From assembly GCA_951799405.1 (NCBI GenBank), contig OX637344.1:5890001-5954000 (forward strand): a stretch of DNA of 64,000 nt. Reading direction: 5' to 3'. Within the stretch, counting starts at the first letter, position 1, and each line of letters opens with the position of its first letter. The notes beneath the pieces were generated by a model that saw nothing but the letters and a program-made list of their open reading frames with translations, had not been told where the DNA came from and ran no database searches. Below are positions 10,491-21,000 of this stretch, one piece after another. The stretch comes from Agapetus fuscipes (lineage: Eukaryota > Arthropoda > Insecta > Trichoptera > Glossosomatidae). A program made the position numbers and the translations under genes.

Positions 10491-10663
10491 ATAAAAACAT
10501 TCTCTACTCCGTCACCTTTGCTTTTGTTTCCCGGGGTCAAAAAGAAGAAGAAGTATCAAAGAATAAAAAAATATATCTACAATATTTTTTTAATCATAAA
10601 TAATTTGGGAAGGTATAAAAAAGTTTGTCTGAGATATTTTTGTCTATGGTACACTCATACTTC

Positions 10664-10677
10664 GTTTCCATGACAAC
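10664..10677 (+). promoter_or_regulatory. X-box-like RFX site 1
   Basis: GTTTCCATGACAAC fits the RFX X-box consensus (GYTNYY, 1-3 bases, RRNRAC) with the usual AT centre. It lies 137 bp before the DNAAF4 ATG, within the range in which X-boxes of ciliary genes usually occur. Confidence 0.65.
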
Positions 10678-10704
10678 GTATGAAACAAACCATAGTTACC
10701 AGTT

Positions 10705-10718
10705 GCTTCCATAGCGAC
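10705..10718 (+). promoter_or_regulatory. X-box-like RFX site 2
   Basis: GCTTCCATAGCGAC also fits the consensus. It lies 41 bp after site 1 (start to start) and 96 bp before the ATG. Two X-box matches in 55 bp in front of a ciliary gene are unlikely to be chance, though binding is inferred. Confidence 0.6.
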
Positions 10719-10814
10719 AAGTAAATAAGTGTCATCGATTGATATAATGCATTCATGAAGTATTTTTAACTAAATTTAGTAAATTGCTAAGCAATCAGAA
10801 ATAATTCTACGAAG

Positions 10815-11706
10815 ATGCCAGTTATTGTGAAGGATTTTGTATGGAAACAGACCGAAGAAGTTATAAGTATCAGTGTTCCGCTCAAAGGAATACATAGATC
10901 AAAAGTTGATGTCTTTACATCAGAAAAATACATCAAACTCCATTACCCACCATTTATCTTTGAAGAATTTCTATTTGCTGCTGTGAAAGACAAAGAAAGT
11001 GAATGTATATTTACAGAAACAGAAGCAAATATCAAATTGATTAAAGCAGAAACAAGCCATTGGCCTACGTTGGAAGGTGAAATTGACAAGAAAGATAGAT
11101 TGGCAGAGAAGCAAAAGATTATAGCTGAAATCCAAGCGAGGACTAGAAAAGAATTGGATGAAAAAATAGACGAAAAGATTCAGTTGAACAGGTTTGCGGT
11201 GCATGAAGCTATTGAGTTGAATACGAAAAGAAGGCAGCAAATTGATGATTTGAGGAATAAAGAACGCGACGATGCAATGAAAGATCTTGAAGATTGGAAG
11301 AATAGGAATGGTAAGGTGAAAATTAGAGAAATAAATGATGAAGAGAATGGAACAAAGATTGAAACAAATGATGGAACTCAGGAAAGTATGGTTGAAAAAA
11401 GTAAAGCGATGAGTGTAGAATTGAGAAGTCAGGAAACCAAAAATGGAAGTATACCAGAACATATGTCGACAAGCAAAATAGCTTGTCAACGCTTCATTAA
11501 CGCTTCAAAAATGGAGCCTAAGAAATCAGAATTCTATAGAAAAATGATGTCAGATATTTCTACAAGAGTCATTCCTGCTGTAAGAGAGACCCAAACACTG
11601 AATGTGACATTCACTGAAAGGGTATTTCCAACTCCAAGCAGAGAATCGTGTGTACGAGATGAACAAACGTGGTTGAAAAATGTCAACGAAGCCAGAAAAG
11701 CAACAG
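10815..11706 (+). CDS. DNAAF4: DNAAF4 exon 1 (CS domain and charged linker)
   Basis: Encodes residues 1-297 plus one base. The donor is CAACAG|GTAACT. Reading past it gives non-conserved sequence to a stop at 11873, which supports splicing here. This exon is markedly AT-rich compared with exons 2 and 3. Confidence 0.92.
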
Positions 11707-13995
11707 GTAACTTTATAAATTCCATTTGTACGTTGACATTAATTGTGTATGCCCAAAAGGTGCACTTTTCAATCCGTGGTATTTGTCAAAGCAATTACCA
11801 AGAAATTGAAATTTCTTTGATAATTTCCAACATTCATTTCAAATGGAATCGTTGGACTATTCTTTCAATGTGAACACACATATCTTTGTACTTAAGATTC
11901 ATTGAATTGGTTTCTTCCAGTTTTGATGGTTGTGGATCAAAATTTGAACTCAATTTAAATGACTTATTCTTATTGTTCAGGTTTCGTATCTGAAGACCTT
12001 CGTCCAGAAGAGCAAGATCCCGACTGGTGCAAGAACAAGGGAGACGACTTCTTTAAGATGGGAAACTATCTAGGTGCTGTGAGCGCTTATAGTCATGGCA
12101 TCAAGCTGTGCCCCAAGATGCATAGTCTGTACTCCAACAGAGCGGCTGCCCAATTGGCTCTTGGAAACTATGGAAGATGCGTAAGAAATTTTATATTTAT
12201 GTATATTCGTATCTTTTACTCTTCTTGTAAGTCATCATTTGAGACCTCTAATTAGGTACTATCTGTGATAAGTTTATAATGTATGTTTACACACCTCCAC
12301 CAGTCTCTTAAGTTTTTACGGGCAATAACCAAATCAGTATTCACCGTTTGCTTTTTGGAACTGTTTATGCTTCTCTTATCCTCATGTAGGTAGTCTCCAT
12401 TTTAGGGTTCTTATTATCTTAAAGAATGAAAAAAAACGGATTTTACTCCCCTTGCAAAAGAGAAGAACGATTTTCTCTACGTTTCGTCGGAGTAATATCC
12501 GACGTCCTCAGGAGACGTGTGTCCTCTACAAGGAGGAACCACGAACTGTTGAATTATTGTTGTTTGATCGAGGTCAAAGGTTGTAGGTATTTTGATTAAC
12601 CTTCGGTGATACATCCATCACCGAAGGTTAATAAAAATACCTACAACCTTTGACCTCGATCAAACAACAATAATTTAACAGTTCGTGGTTCCTCTTTGTA
12701 GAGGACACACGTCTCCTGAGAACGTCGGATATGACTCCGACGAAACGTAGAGAAAATCGTTCTTCTCTTTTGCACGGTGAGTAAAATCCGTTTTTTTCAT
12801 TCTTTAAAATGTTTAACGACCGTAATCATAATTTAAAATTCTTATTATCTGCCATCTTTTTTACTATATGACTTATGAAAATAGAAAATCAGGTGCTTCA
12901 AATGCCTTCGTAACATTAAAAGCCCTCGTAGTTTCTTCACAAGATGAACTTTATAGGTAGTGCCTAGTTGTGCTAGCTATCTGTCTTTGTTCATTACCAT
13001 CCATGAGGCGCTTCAAATCTTGGAAGTATGTGGTTCTTGGGTGATCTCTTGTTCATCATCCCAGAAATAATCCTGCAAAGATGTTCCTAAGAAAGGTGCA
13101 ATGTCTAATTAAGTACCCTTTAAATTTACTTTGCTTCCTCAACATGTGTCTTATAAGCTCTATTCATTCTTTTACTTATTACTACACCTTTTTTTTGGAC
13201 TTTCTTGTGACCAATGATGACTTGATTATTTTGCTCCGAAGTTTCTTCTAATGCTACTATTACAAGACAGCTAGCTTTCTTCATTCAGATTGGCTTCTGC
13301 TTACAAACAGTGCAAAGTCGTACATTGTGTAGTGGATGTGGTGAACCTCGTTAAATGTATTCGTTTAACAAAACTACAAAGGAATCAAAATTGGTTTCAT
13401 GATTTTCAAAACTCCTTTCAAAGGGAATTTTCGTACTAAGAGTCACAAAGTCTGTAACGAACTCTATTTAGCAACGAGTCCCTGTTTCAGGGAAGGTCGG
13501 CAAAAGTTGTGAAGCTTATGTTCATTTGAGGTTTGGATTTTATTTGTAAGTACACATTCAGCATTTGTAAGCGCGAACTACACTTGTTGGTTTGTGGGCA
13601 TACATCTGAGAGCTTTAAATGAATATATCCTTGCAACTTAGATTATAGATTATAGATTATAGTCCAACAGTGAAGAAGTGAGAGCTGCAATGATGATAAC
13701 AACGGTAGATCTTTTGATATTTTATTTTTTGGGTTCAAGAGTCCATTTTTTTGTGTTCCAGGTTGAAGATTGCTCCGCAGCTTTGGAACTTTTAGTGCCA
13801 ATCTGTGATGCAAACCTGGATAGTCGAGTTCGCTGCATAGCTCGTAGGGCAGTCGCCCTTACCAGACTCGGAATGCTTAGCAAGGCCATAGAGGAGCAGA
13901 AGGTGGCTGTGAAGATGAAACCTGGTGATCACAAGCTGAAGGAGGACCTGGAGAAGATGGAGCGAGCGTGGGAGCAAGATCCCGACTCTGACTGA
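10815..13995 (+). CDS. DNAAF4: Dynein axonemal assembly factor 4 (DYX1C1 family), three coding exons
   Basis: Cytoplasmic co-chaperone-type protein needed to preassemble axonemal dynein arms; acts with HSP90-class chaperones and other DNAAFs (family knowledge). Coding exons are 10815-11706, 11981-12180 and 13762-13995. Junction phases are 1 and 0, with GT-AG borders, giving 441 residues against 420 in human. Residues 3-87 form a CS (p23-like) domain starting [13 protein letters not shown] and including [16 protein letters not shown] and [10 protein letters not shown], close to human DNAAF4. A charged, partly helical middle follows, then the diagnostic [13 protein letters not shown] block and TPRs ([57 protein letters not shown]). 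The start ATG is the first in frame and matches the family N-terminus. A putative poly(A) signal ATTAAA lies at 14081. In insects the expected role is in sperm flagella and ciliated sensory neurons. Confidence 0.93.
11981..12180 (+). CDS. DNAAF4: DNAAF4 exon 2 (first TPR)
   Basis: Acceptor TTATTGTTCAG at 11980; the first two bases complete a Gly codon. Donor GAAGATGC|GTAAGA. Encodes the linker and first TPR pair. GC-rich. Confidence 0.92.
12474..12516 (-). ncRNA. Hammerhead-ribozyme-like motif, left arm
   Basis: Read on the - strand: stem I UCUC, core CUGAGGA, one extra C, stem II GUCGGA/UCCGAC with a six-base loop, GAAA, a minimal stem III (ACGU), then A and stem I GAGA. The extra base after the core departs from the canonical fold. 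Confidence 0.45.
12711..12753 (+). ncRNA. Hammerhead-ribozyme-like motif, right arm, damaged core
   Basis: Same fold as the left arm on the + strand, but the core reads CTGAGAA instead of CTGAGGA, which removes the invariant G8. Confidence 0.4.
13475..13665 (+). repeat. R1 repeat, 5'-truncated
   Basis: Starts at the CCCTGTTTCAGGGAAGGTCGG hairpin (the first quarter is missing) and ends TTAGATTATAGATTATAGATT. A 5' truncation with an intact 3' tail is what retroposition would give. Confidence 0.8.
13762..13995 (+). CDS. DNAAF4: DNAAF4 exon 3 (terminal TPRs and stop)
   Basis: Acceptor TTGTGTTCCAG at 13761, phase 0. Encodes 77 residues and TGA. YGRC joins [11 protein letters not shown], matching the human LHKAIEDSSKALELL region. 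GC-rich with long conserved helices. Confidence 0.92.
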   Translation, partial: VEDCSAALELLVPICDANLDSRVRCIARRAVALTRLGMLSKAIEEQKVAVKMKPGDHKLKEDLEKMERAWEQDPDSD

Positions 13996-14790
13996 ATAGT
14001 TTTGTCAGAGGAAGCTTGGAGACTCAATATTTTTAACAATTTGAAGGTCTTTGATGTTTTTTGGTTGATTTTTTGAAGATATTAAATGTTTAAAAAGAAT
14101 TACATTTATTTTACATGTATTTGGTATTTTTATAACTATGAAATTTTTCGACTCAGCACAAAATTTGGAATACATTTTTCCTCGGTGGATAAACATCACA
14201 GATCTATGCGACTAGGATCTTCAGCAACCAAAGAGGTGCACACGCGAATTTGCATGGGAAATATTGTGTCGTCACCCGGTCAGATTGCTAGGGAAAAGTC
14301 ATAAAAATATTTTGTTATTGGTCGCTAAGGACGGTTCTCACTAATACGTAATATTATAGTATACTTATATCTATGATTGTCAAGTATACCAGAATGACGT
14401 TTACTCCAAATTAAAAAATGTTCCGGCCTTATCACAAAATATTATTATTCTCTAGTAACACAGCCGTCTTACGTCATAATTCTTTGCCATTTTCTCTTCG
14501 AAATTTGTAACGAGTCCAATATATTGTATCAACGGTAATTCTGTTCTCCATTGTTGCAATACATAAGATATTAAATTTTTACCTACCTGTCAATTTAATA
14601 AATATTAACCACTATTATTCTTTATATACTTACCTGTTTAAATAAAATTTTCGAAAATTGAATTTCGAACATATTCCTATCAACAAGAACAACGCAAAAA
14701 TATTTTTTGTTTTCGTTGCGTGGTTTTGACTTTTCAAGAATGGCTTGATCTAACAAATTTAATCAAAACAATTTTTACCATAAATTCACC
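13996..14790. other. Intergenic gap between the two host genes
   Basis: Contains the DNAAF4 3' UTR and ATTAAA signal (14081), then two diverged MITE-D pieces. About 270 bp before the next ATG shows no recognised promoter element, and no X-box was seen. Confidence 0.6.
14155..14525. repeat. Two diverged MITE-D pieces
   Basis: CCTCGGTGGATAAACATCAC (+) meets GTCGTCACCCGGTCAGATTG and TGCTAGGGAAAAG (-) at 14260-14297. A second + piece follows with TAGTAACACAGCC, TTACGTCATAA and AACGAGTCCAAT. Confidence 0.55.
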
Positions 14791-15072
14791 ATGACTTCGA
14801 TGCTCCGCAATCGCTCCATCTTGTCCCACCCCAACACCTACTTCATGCCGCCTCGGAGCGACAGCAAGCTCAAATCCTTCGACTCTTGCACCGATTTGAG
14901 GGCGTGGTCTCTCCATGATGAAGACAGGAGCGACTACCTTATGGACGTCATCAGGTCTGAGGCTCCGGAGTGCAACAGGGTGGTGTCTCTGGCTGCGATA
15001 TCCAGGATTCTGGCAAATATGAAGAGAAAGATATTCAGAGTGATGCTTATTGAGAGGATACCAGAAATGCCA
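14791..15072 (+). CDS. Coiled-coil gene exon 1 (A)
   Basis: 94 codons, donor ATGCCA|GTAAGA, phase 0. GC-rich with a basic, helical end ([18 protein letters not shown]). Unlike the following AT-rich exons it looks conserved. Confidence 0.75.
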
Positions 15073-18000
15073 GTAAGATGGAGCTTTTTATTTTTCAAAT
15101 GTTTTCAGCATCTATCAACATAAAATAAATATAAATCCCTAGCATCAGAGCTGTTTGGCGTGCCAATAAAAGGACAATTTACAACGAACAAGGTCTTATT
15201 ATAATTAGCTCTCAAGCGGAAAACTGTCAAAAAGAAATTATTGTTATTATTTTATTTTTTTGACGTGTGACGCGTTCTTCCGGGCCTTGAACTTGGAGTC
15301 TTCCTTGAGACCATTGTTCTTTTCTTGCTTGAAAGAAGGGGTTCTCAGCTCCCAAGAGGGCTGGCTCTTATTTATTGTGAAGGCTGAGCAAAGTATTCTA
15401 TCTTGAGGCAAAAAAATCACGAATAGGGAAAATAATAGTATGCGACGCAAGTATGAACCAACTGAGCTATCGAAGGGCAAATGAATGTGGCACTGGTAAA
15501 AGTGAACCAATTTTTTTAGTGATCAGCGTCTTAACAACTGTAAAGGTCTTTGATTGTTGGGTGTTATTAAATAAAACTCTTGCATGCCCTTTTCTTACAC
15601 GCAAATTTTTTATTGTTTTTTCCAAGCTATTGTTTTTGGGAACAAAAGAAGCAGCATTCTAAAATTCAAAATTAACAGCCCTGTTAGGTACAGAATCACT
15701 ACAGAGGTCCCCTCCAGCATTTGCCAAGGGCAGATGCGATGAAAGTGGTGATCGGTGAATCTTGACTTCTCTTAGGTTTTTAGTAGAATCTGTCTGGAAA
15801 GTGTACTTTTCGGCCCGATCTTGTTGTAGTGGTTGTAGTAGCAGGAGTCCCAGGAGTTGCAGGAGTAGCAGTTGTTGGTGTGTTTTCTCTAGCTACTACT
15901 GGTACTGGTTTTGGGTCTGCGTTTGTAGTTTCTGTTGTATCTTCAGGCATGTAAGCTGGTTTCAAACGATCTATGGTGATGTTTTTAGCTTGACCTTTTA
16001 TCATTACTGAAAAGTATTTTTCACTCTTTTTGGCAACAGAGAAAGGTCCCTCGTACGGTGCTTGTAGTGGAGTACGAGAAGCGTCAGTTCGCACAAACAC
16101 ATGTGTACAATCTTTCAGTGCTTTGTGTACAAAGGTCCGTCTTTTCCCATGATTGCCTGTTGGTGTTGGTCTTATATCTTGTAATGACTGCTGTAGTTCT
16201 CTTGCGAATGAACCTGGTTCTGCTGGTGTTGTATCTTGGAAGAAGTCACCTGGCAGTCGTAGGGTAGTTCCATACGTCAGTTCTGCTGGAGAGTGTCCAA
16301 TGTCCTCGCGAATAGCATTCCGCAAGCCAAGGAGAATCATCGGGAGATGTTCGGTCCATTTCACTGTTGTGTGAGCTTTGATAGCAGCCTTGAGGGTACG
16401 ATGCCATCTTTCAATTAAGCCGTTAGACTGAGGGTGATAGGCTGTTGTCCTGTTGTGTTTGATTCCTAGTGTTTTTGTGATTTCGAAAAATAGCTGGGAT
16501 TCAAACTGTCGTCCTTGATCAGTGACAATAGTTGCAGGAACGCCGAATCTTGCTATCCAGTTTGTGATCAGAGCGGCAGCCACTGTTTTGGCTGTGATGT
16601 CACTTATTGGTATAGCTTCTGGCCATCTTGTATATCGATCGATGATGGTCAGACAGTAGGTTTGTCCTTGAGATGGTGGGAGTGGTCCTACCAAGTCTAT
16701 GTGTATCCACTGGAATCTTTCGTCTGGTGTAGGAAATTCTTGCAGTGGACTTGTTGTGTGCCTGGATGTTTTAGTCCTTTGGCAACTGATACATGTCTTT
16801 ACCAACTTTTTTATGTCACTTTGCATGTTGGGCCAAACGTACCTTGTTCTTATTGATTTGTACGTAGGCTTTGGTCCAGTATGACTGATATCATGGTATT
16901 GCTGTATAATATTTTTTCTCATACTTCTGGGAACAAATGGTCTTATAGTTCCTGTTGATGTGTCACACCAAATCATTTTATTGCCTCCGGGAATTAATAG
17001 TTGTTTCATCTGGAGTGAAGAATTTTCAGTGAAAAATGTTTCTAGTTCTGAATCTTGTTTTTGTTCTTCTGCCATTTGCTCGAAGTCGGTTTGCGGTGGA
17101 ATTGCAATAGTTTCCACTCTTGAAAGTGCATCTGCAACAACATTTTCCTCACCTGGCACATATCTTATGTCCGTGGTGAATTGGGACACATAATCCAATT
17201 GTCGCTCTTGTCGTGGAGATGCGTTTTGTTTGTTTTTGTTAAATGCATAAGTTATGGGCTTATGATCCGTTTTAATATGGAAGCTTCTACCTTCCAACAT
17301 TCTGCGGAAATATTTTACAGCTTCATATAGTGCTGTCAGCTCTCTGTCATATGTGCTGTATTTCAATTGAGCTGCTGAAAATTTCTTGGAGTAGAATGCC
17401 AGCGGAGACCATTGGTTGTGGGTCCATTGTTGCAAGACGGCTCCCATTGCAGTGTTGGATGCGTCCACCATGATAGAGATTTCTGCGTTTTCATCAGAGT
17501 GTATTAGCAATGTTGCGTTTGCCAGATCAGTTTTTGTTTGTTGAAAAGCATGAATCATTTCTTCTGTCCATGTGATCGGTTTCTTGTCCCCTTTTTTCAC
17601 TTTCGCGATGGAGTCGTAGAGTATTTGCTGTTTTTCAATTGCCTTGGGGATGAATTTTCTATAGAAATTTATCATTCCTAAGAATCTTCTCAAGTCTTTT
17701 GCAGTTGTGGGCAACGCGTAATCACAAATTGCCTTCACTTTCTCTTCAGCGGGCTTTATCCCTTGTTTGTTGATGAGTTGGCCTAAGAATTTTACTTCCT
17801 GAGCACCGAAGACACATTTGTCAGGATTGATCACAAGTCCATATTCGGTGAGTCTTGTGAACAGTTGTCTGAGATGATCTTTATGTTGCGTTGCATCTCT
17901 TGATGCTATGAGGATGTCGTCTATGTAGACAAAACAGAATTCCAAGTCTTGCAGAACTTTGTGCATGAACCGTTGAAAACTCTGTGCAGCGTTGCACAAT

Positions 18001-21000
18001 CCAAATTGCATCGCTTTAAATTCAAATAACCCGAACGGTGTGATTATTGCGGTTTTTTCCACATCATCATCTTCAATTGGAATTTGGTGGTACGCTCGAG
18101 TAAGATCAATAGTGCTGAAGATGCTCATTTTGTTCAATTTGTGTGAGAAGTCCTGTAAACTCGGGATCGGGTATCGATCCGGTATCGTTTGAGCATTCAA
18201 CTGTCTATAGTCGCCGCATGGTCGCCAACCTCCATTGGGCTTACTGACCATATGCAGTGGGCTCGACCAGCTGCTCTTTGATGGTTGGCAGATACCTTGC
18301 TCACACATTTTTCTAAACTCCTCCTTAGCAGCTTCCAACTGTTTTGGTGCTAGTCGACGAGCTTTCGCAAAAACAGGGCGTCCAGTTGTTTGGATGGCGT
18401 GCTTGACACTATGTCGTGTAGATGCATGATGGATTTGAGGTCTCGTGATGCTTGGGAACTGTTGAAGTATCATGTTATAATCGTCTTTGTTATTCACGTC
18501 AATAGTTGACAGGCCATCTGATGGGCCTAGCAACCGGTTAGCGATGGCTATGAGCCCTGTGGTACCATCGACGAGTTGTTTCTTCTTGAGGTCCACGAGA
18601 AGATTGTGGTGGCTTAAAAAATCCGCACCTATAATCGGTTGAGTGACGTCTGCAATGATGAACGTCCATGAAAAGAGACGGCGCAAGCCTACATCAATGG
18701 AGATGGTGTGCGTGCCATACGTCTGAATTCTTGTACCATTTGCAGCATACAGTGTTGGTGATGCTAGTTTATGAGGTGTATTTACTGTTTTTGGGATCGC
18801 TGATATGTCAGACCCAGTATCGATCAAAAACCTTTTGTTGGACCGCTGGTCTCTGATGACAAGTCTGCAGCAATTTTTCTTTAGCTCCTCACTCGCTGCT
18901 ACTGTGGGGGGCTTGTGAAGTTTCCCGGAAACTTGCAGGGTTCGGTGCACTTGTACGCTTTGTTTCCGTACTTATTATGGAAGTAACAGTAACCTGTCTG
19001 CTGGTTCTGTTTCCCGTTCTGATTATTTTTCAGGTCACGGTTGTGATTTCGGTTACGGCTCTGGCTGCGGTTTCGGTTGCACTGCTCAAGGCGCTCTAAC
19101 CTTTTATTGATTGCTTCCAGTTGTTTAATTATATACTGCATGTTGGATTCTTCAGTCTTGGGTGACGTAGAAGATGCAGTGAGAGCGGAGGACTGGGAGG
19201 TCGCAGCAACAGTATGCTCGCTGTTCTGGTATACCTCCATGATCCGGTCTGCCGTTGCTGCCTGCTCTGACAGCGGTTGGTTATTTGACCCAGATAAGAT
19301 AACTTGGACGGATTGTGGTAATCGATGTAACCACAGTCTTTTCACGATTGTGATATCTGCTGAGTTTGTTCCCGCCAGCTGTTTCATTTTGAGCAGCATG
19401 TGTGATGGTTTTGTGTCTCCCAGGTGTATGTCATTGAGCAACCTTGTTATTCTAGTCTCTTCAGACTCGTGGAAAGCGTTTAGAAGTGCTTTTTTCAGAG
19501 CTTCGTATTTTTCTGTTGCTGGGGGCGCCGTCACAATATCAGCTACAATTGTGAGCGTTGCATCATCCAGACTCATTACCAAGTGGTCAAATTTTGTTAT
19601 GTCCACAGTGATGTTGGCCTGGCGGAATTGTGTTTCCGCTCGGAGAATCCACAAAGCGGCATTCTCCTTCCAGAAAGGAGCTAGCTTGACGCTAACCGCC
19701 GCAACGCATGTGGTTGGATTTTCGCCGGTCGCCATTTTTTTTTTTTTTTTTTGACAAAATGGTTTTCAAACACTATTTTTGGTGAAAACTTGTTGACACT
19801 TGGTTGGAACACAATTTAATTGGAATAACACCCTTTTTAACTGTTTTTCCAAGTCGGGGTCACCAATGTAAAGGTCTTTGATTGTTGGGTGTTATTAAAT
19901 AAAACTCTTGCATGCCCTTTTCTTACACGCAAATTTTTTATTGTTTTTTCCAAGCTATTGTTTTTGGGAACAAAAGAAGCAGCATTCTAAAATTCAAAAT
20001 TAACAGCCCTGTTAGGTACAAAATCACTACATTATTAGACAATTTACAAAAATGATTATGGAAAATAATGTAGGCAATATGTTTTTTTCTTGTTAAGTCT
20101 GAAGAAAATCTTGGAGATTCTCAATCTGCTAGAAGTTCTGAGAACTTTTTCAGTTCGACGGAAGAATTACCTTCAAATGAAGAGGCAGCCGTAAAAATTA
20201 AAAAGGAAAACTCCATTATTAGTGATGACGATCCAGAAACTAACATTATTAGTGATGACGATCCAGAATCTAACATTATTAGTGATGACGATCCAGAATC
20301 TAACATTATTAGTGATGACGATCCAGAAACTAACATTGAAGAAGAAGCTTATAAACTGGAGGTTGAATCTCAAGAGGAAGTTGATGATGTGAAGTCTCCA
20401 TCAGTTGCCGAAGATGATGCGAAATCTACAATCAATGAGATGGATGATAATAAAGATGAGGATTATAAAATAATGCCAAGAGACAAGAGTAAGATATCTT
20501 TTCGACTGGATTTAAAAAAATAAAATTAAGAACATATACTGATTTATGTAGCGAAAGCCATTTCTGTACTGATTATGATGATTAATGAATGGCCTCATGA
20601 TTTGAGCTTCAATGTCGATAGTTTTGCAAGCAAAAAAAAATTTTAGCTGGTTTTTGTGAATTTTCATTTAGTCTTATGTTTTCCGTGCTCGATTTAGAAT
20701 AGAACTTTCGACTTACCAGTATATATGGTGTCTGAAGTGTTTTTATGTAGCTCGATTATAGTATCGAATTATTCCCACACACACGCGCATGTGCATGCGC
20801 TTATACATGCGCATGTGCCACCATCCCCTCCCTTACTCATCCCACCAATCACAATCAGAGAAAGCTGAAGCATATAAGGACAGCGCATCATTCACCTGGT
20901 CAGTCACCAACAGAAAGCGAACGCGGAAGCGCCGCTTAGATAAATTACCAACCTTGAAATTGTTTCCTGTTTGTGAATACGAAACGTCGGTAAATAAAAT

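Larger units (their letters stand above)
12421..12807. mobile_element. Large inverted repeat, probable Penelope-like terminal remnant
   Basis: Arms of about 190 bp (12421-12610 and 12617-12807) with a 6-base loop are nearly identical, differing at scattered single bases. Each arm carries a hammerhead-like hairpin with the ACGTCGG...CCGACGAAACG core. No protein coding remains. Assignment to a Penelope-like terminal repeat rests on published hammerhead motifs in that class and is inferred. Confidence 0.6.
12181..13761 (+). other. DNAAF4 intron 2
   Basis: A 1.58-kb GT-AG intron carrying a near-perfect inverted repeat (12421-12807) and a 5'-truncated R1 copy. The stretch 12810-13470 shows nothing recognisable. 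Confidence 0.85.
15539..20031 (-). mobile_element. Complete Ty3/gypsy LTR retrotransposon, CsRn1/Kamikaze-like
   Basis: A 4493-bp element inserted antisense in intron 1 of the coiled-coil gene. It has two 165-bp TG...CA LTRs with a single difference, a primer binding site complementary to tRNA-Trp, gag with an atypical C-H-C-C zinc finger, a -1 frameshift site, full pol (PR-RT-RNaseH-IN) without stops, and a polypurine tract. tRNA-Trp priming and a CHCC gag finger are hallmarks of the CsRn1 clade (family knowledge). No target-site duplication is visible. Removing it leaves an intron of about 530 bp, like the neighbouring introns. Confidence 0.95.

Noticed and set aside
10971..11489. 172-codon - strand frame in DNAAF4 exon 1
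   Set aside because: Complement of a Lys/Glu-rich exon; Phe/Ile-rich translation with no family resemblance.
19077..19754. 225-codon + strand frame across gag
   Set aside because: Antisense shadow of the intact gag frame.
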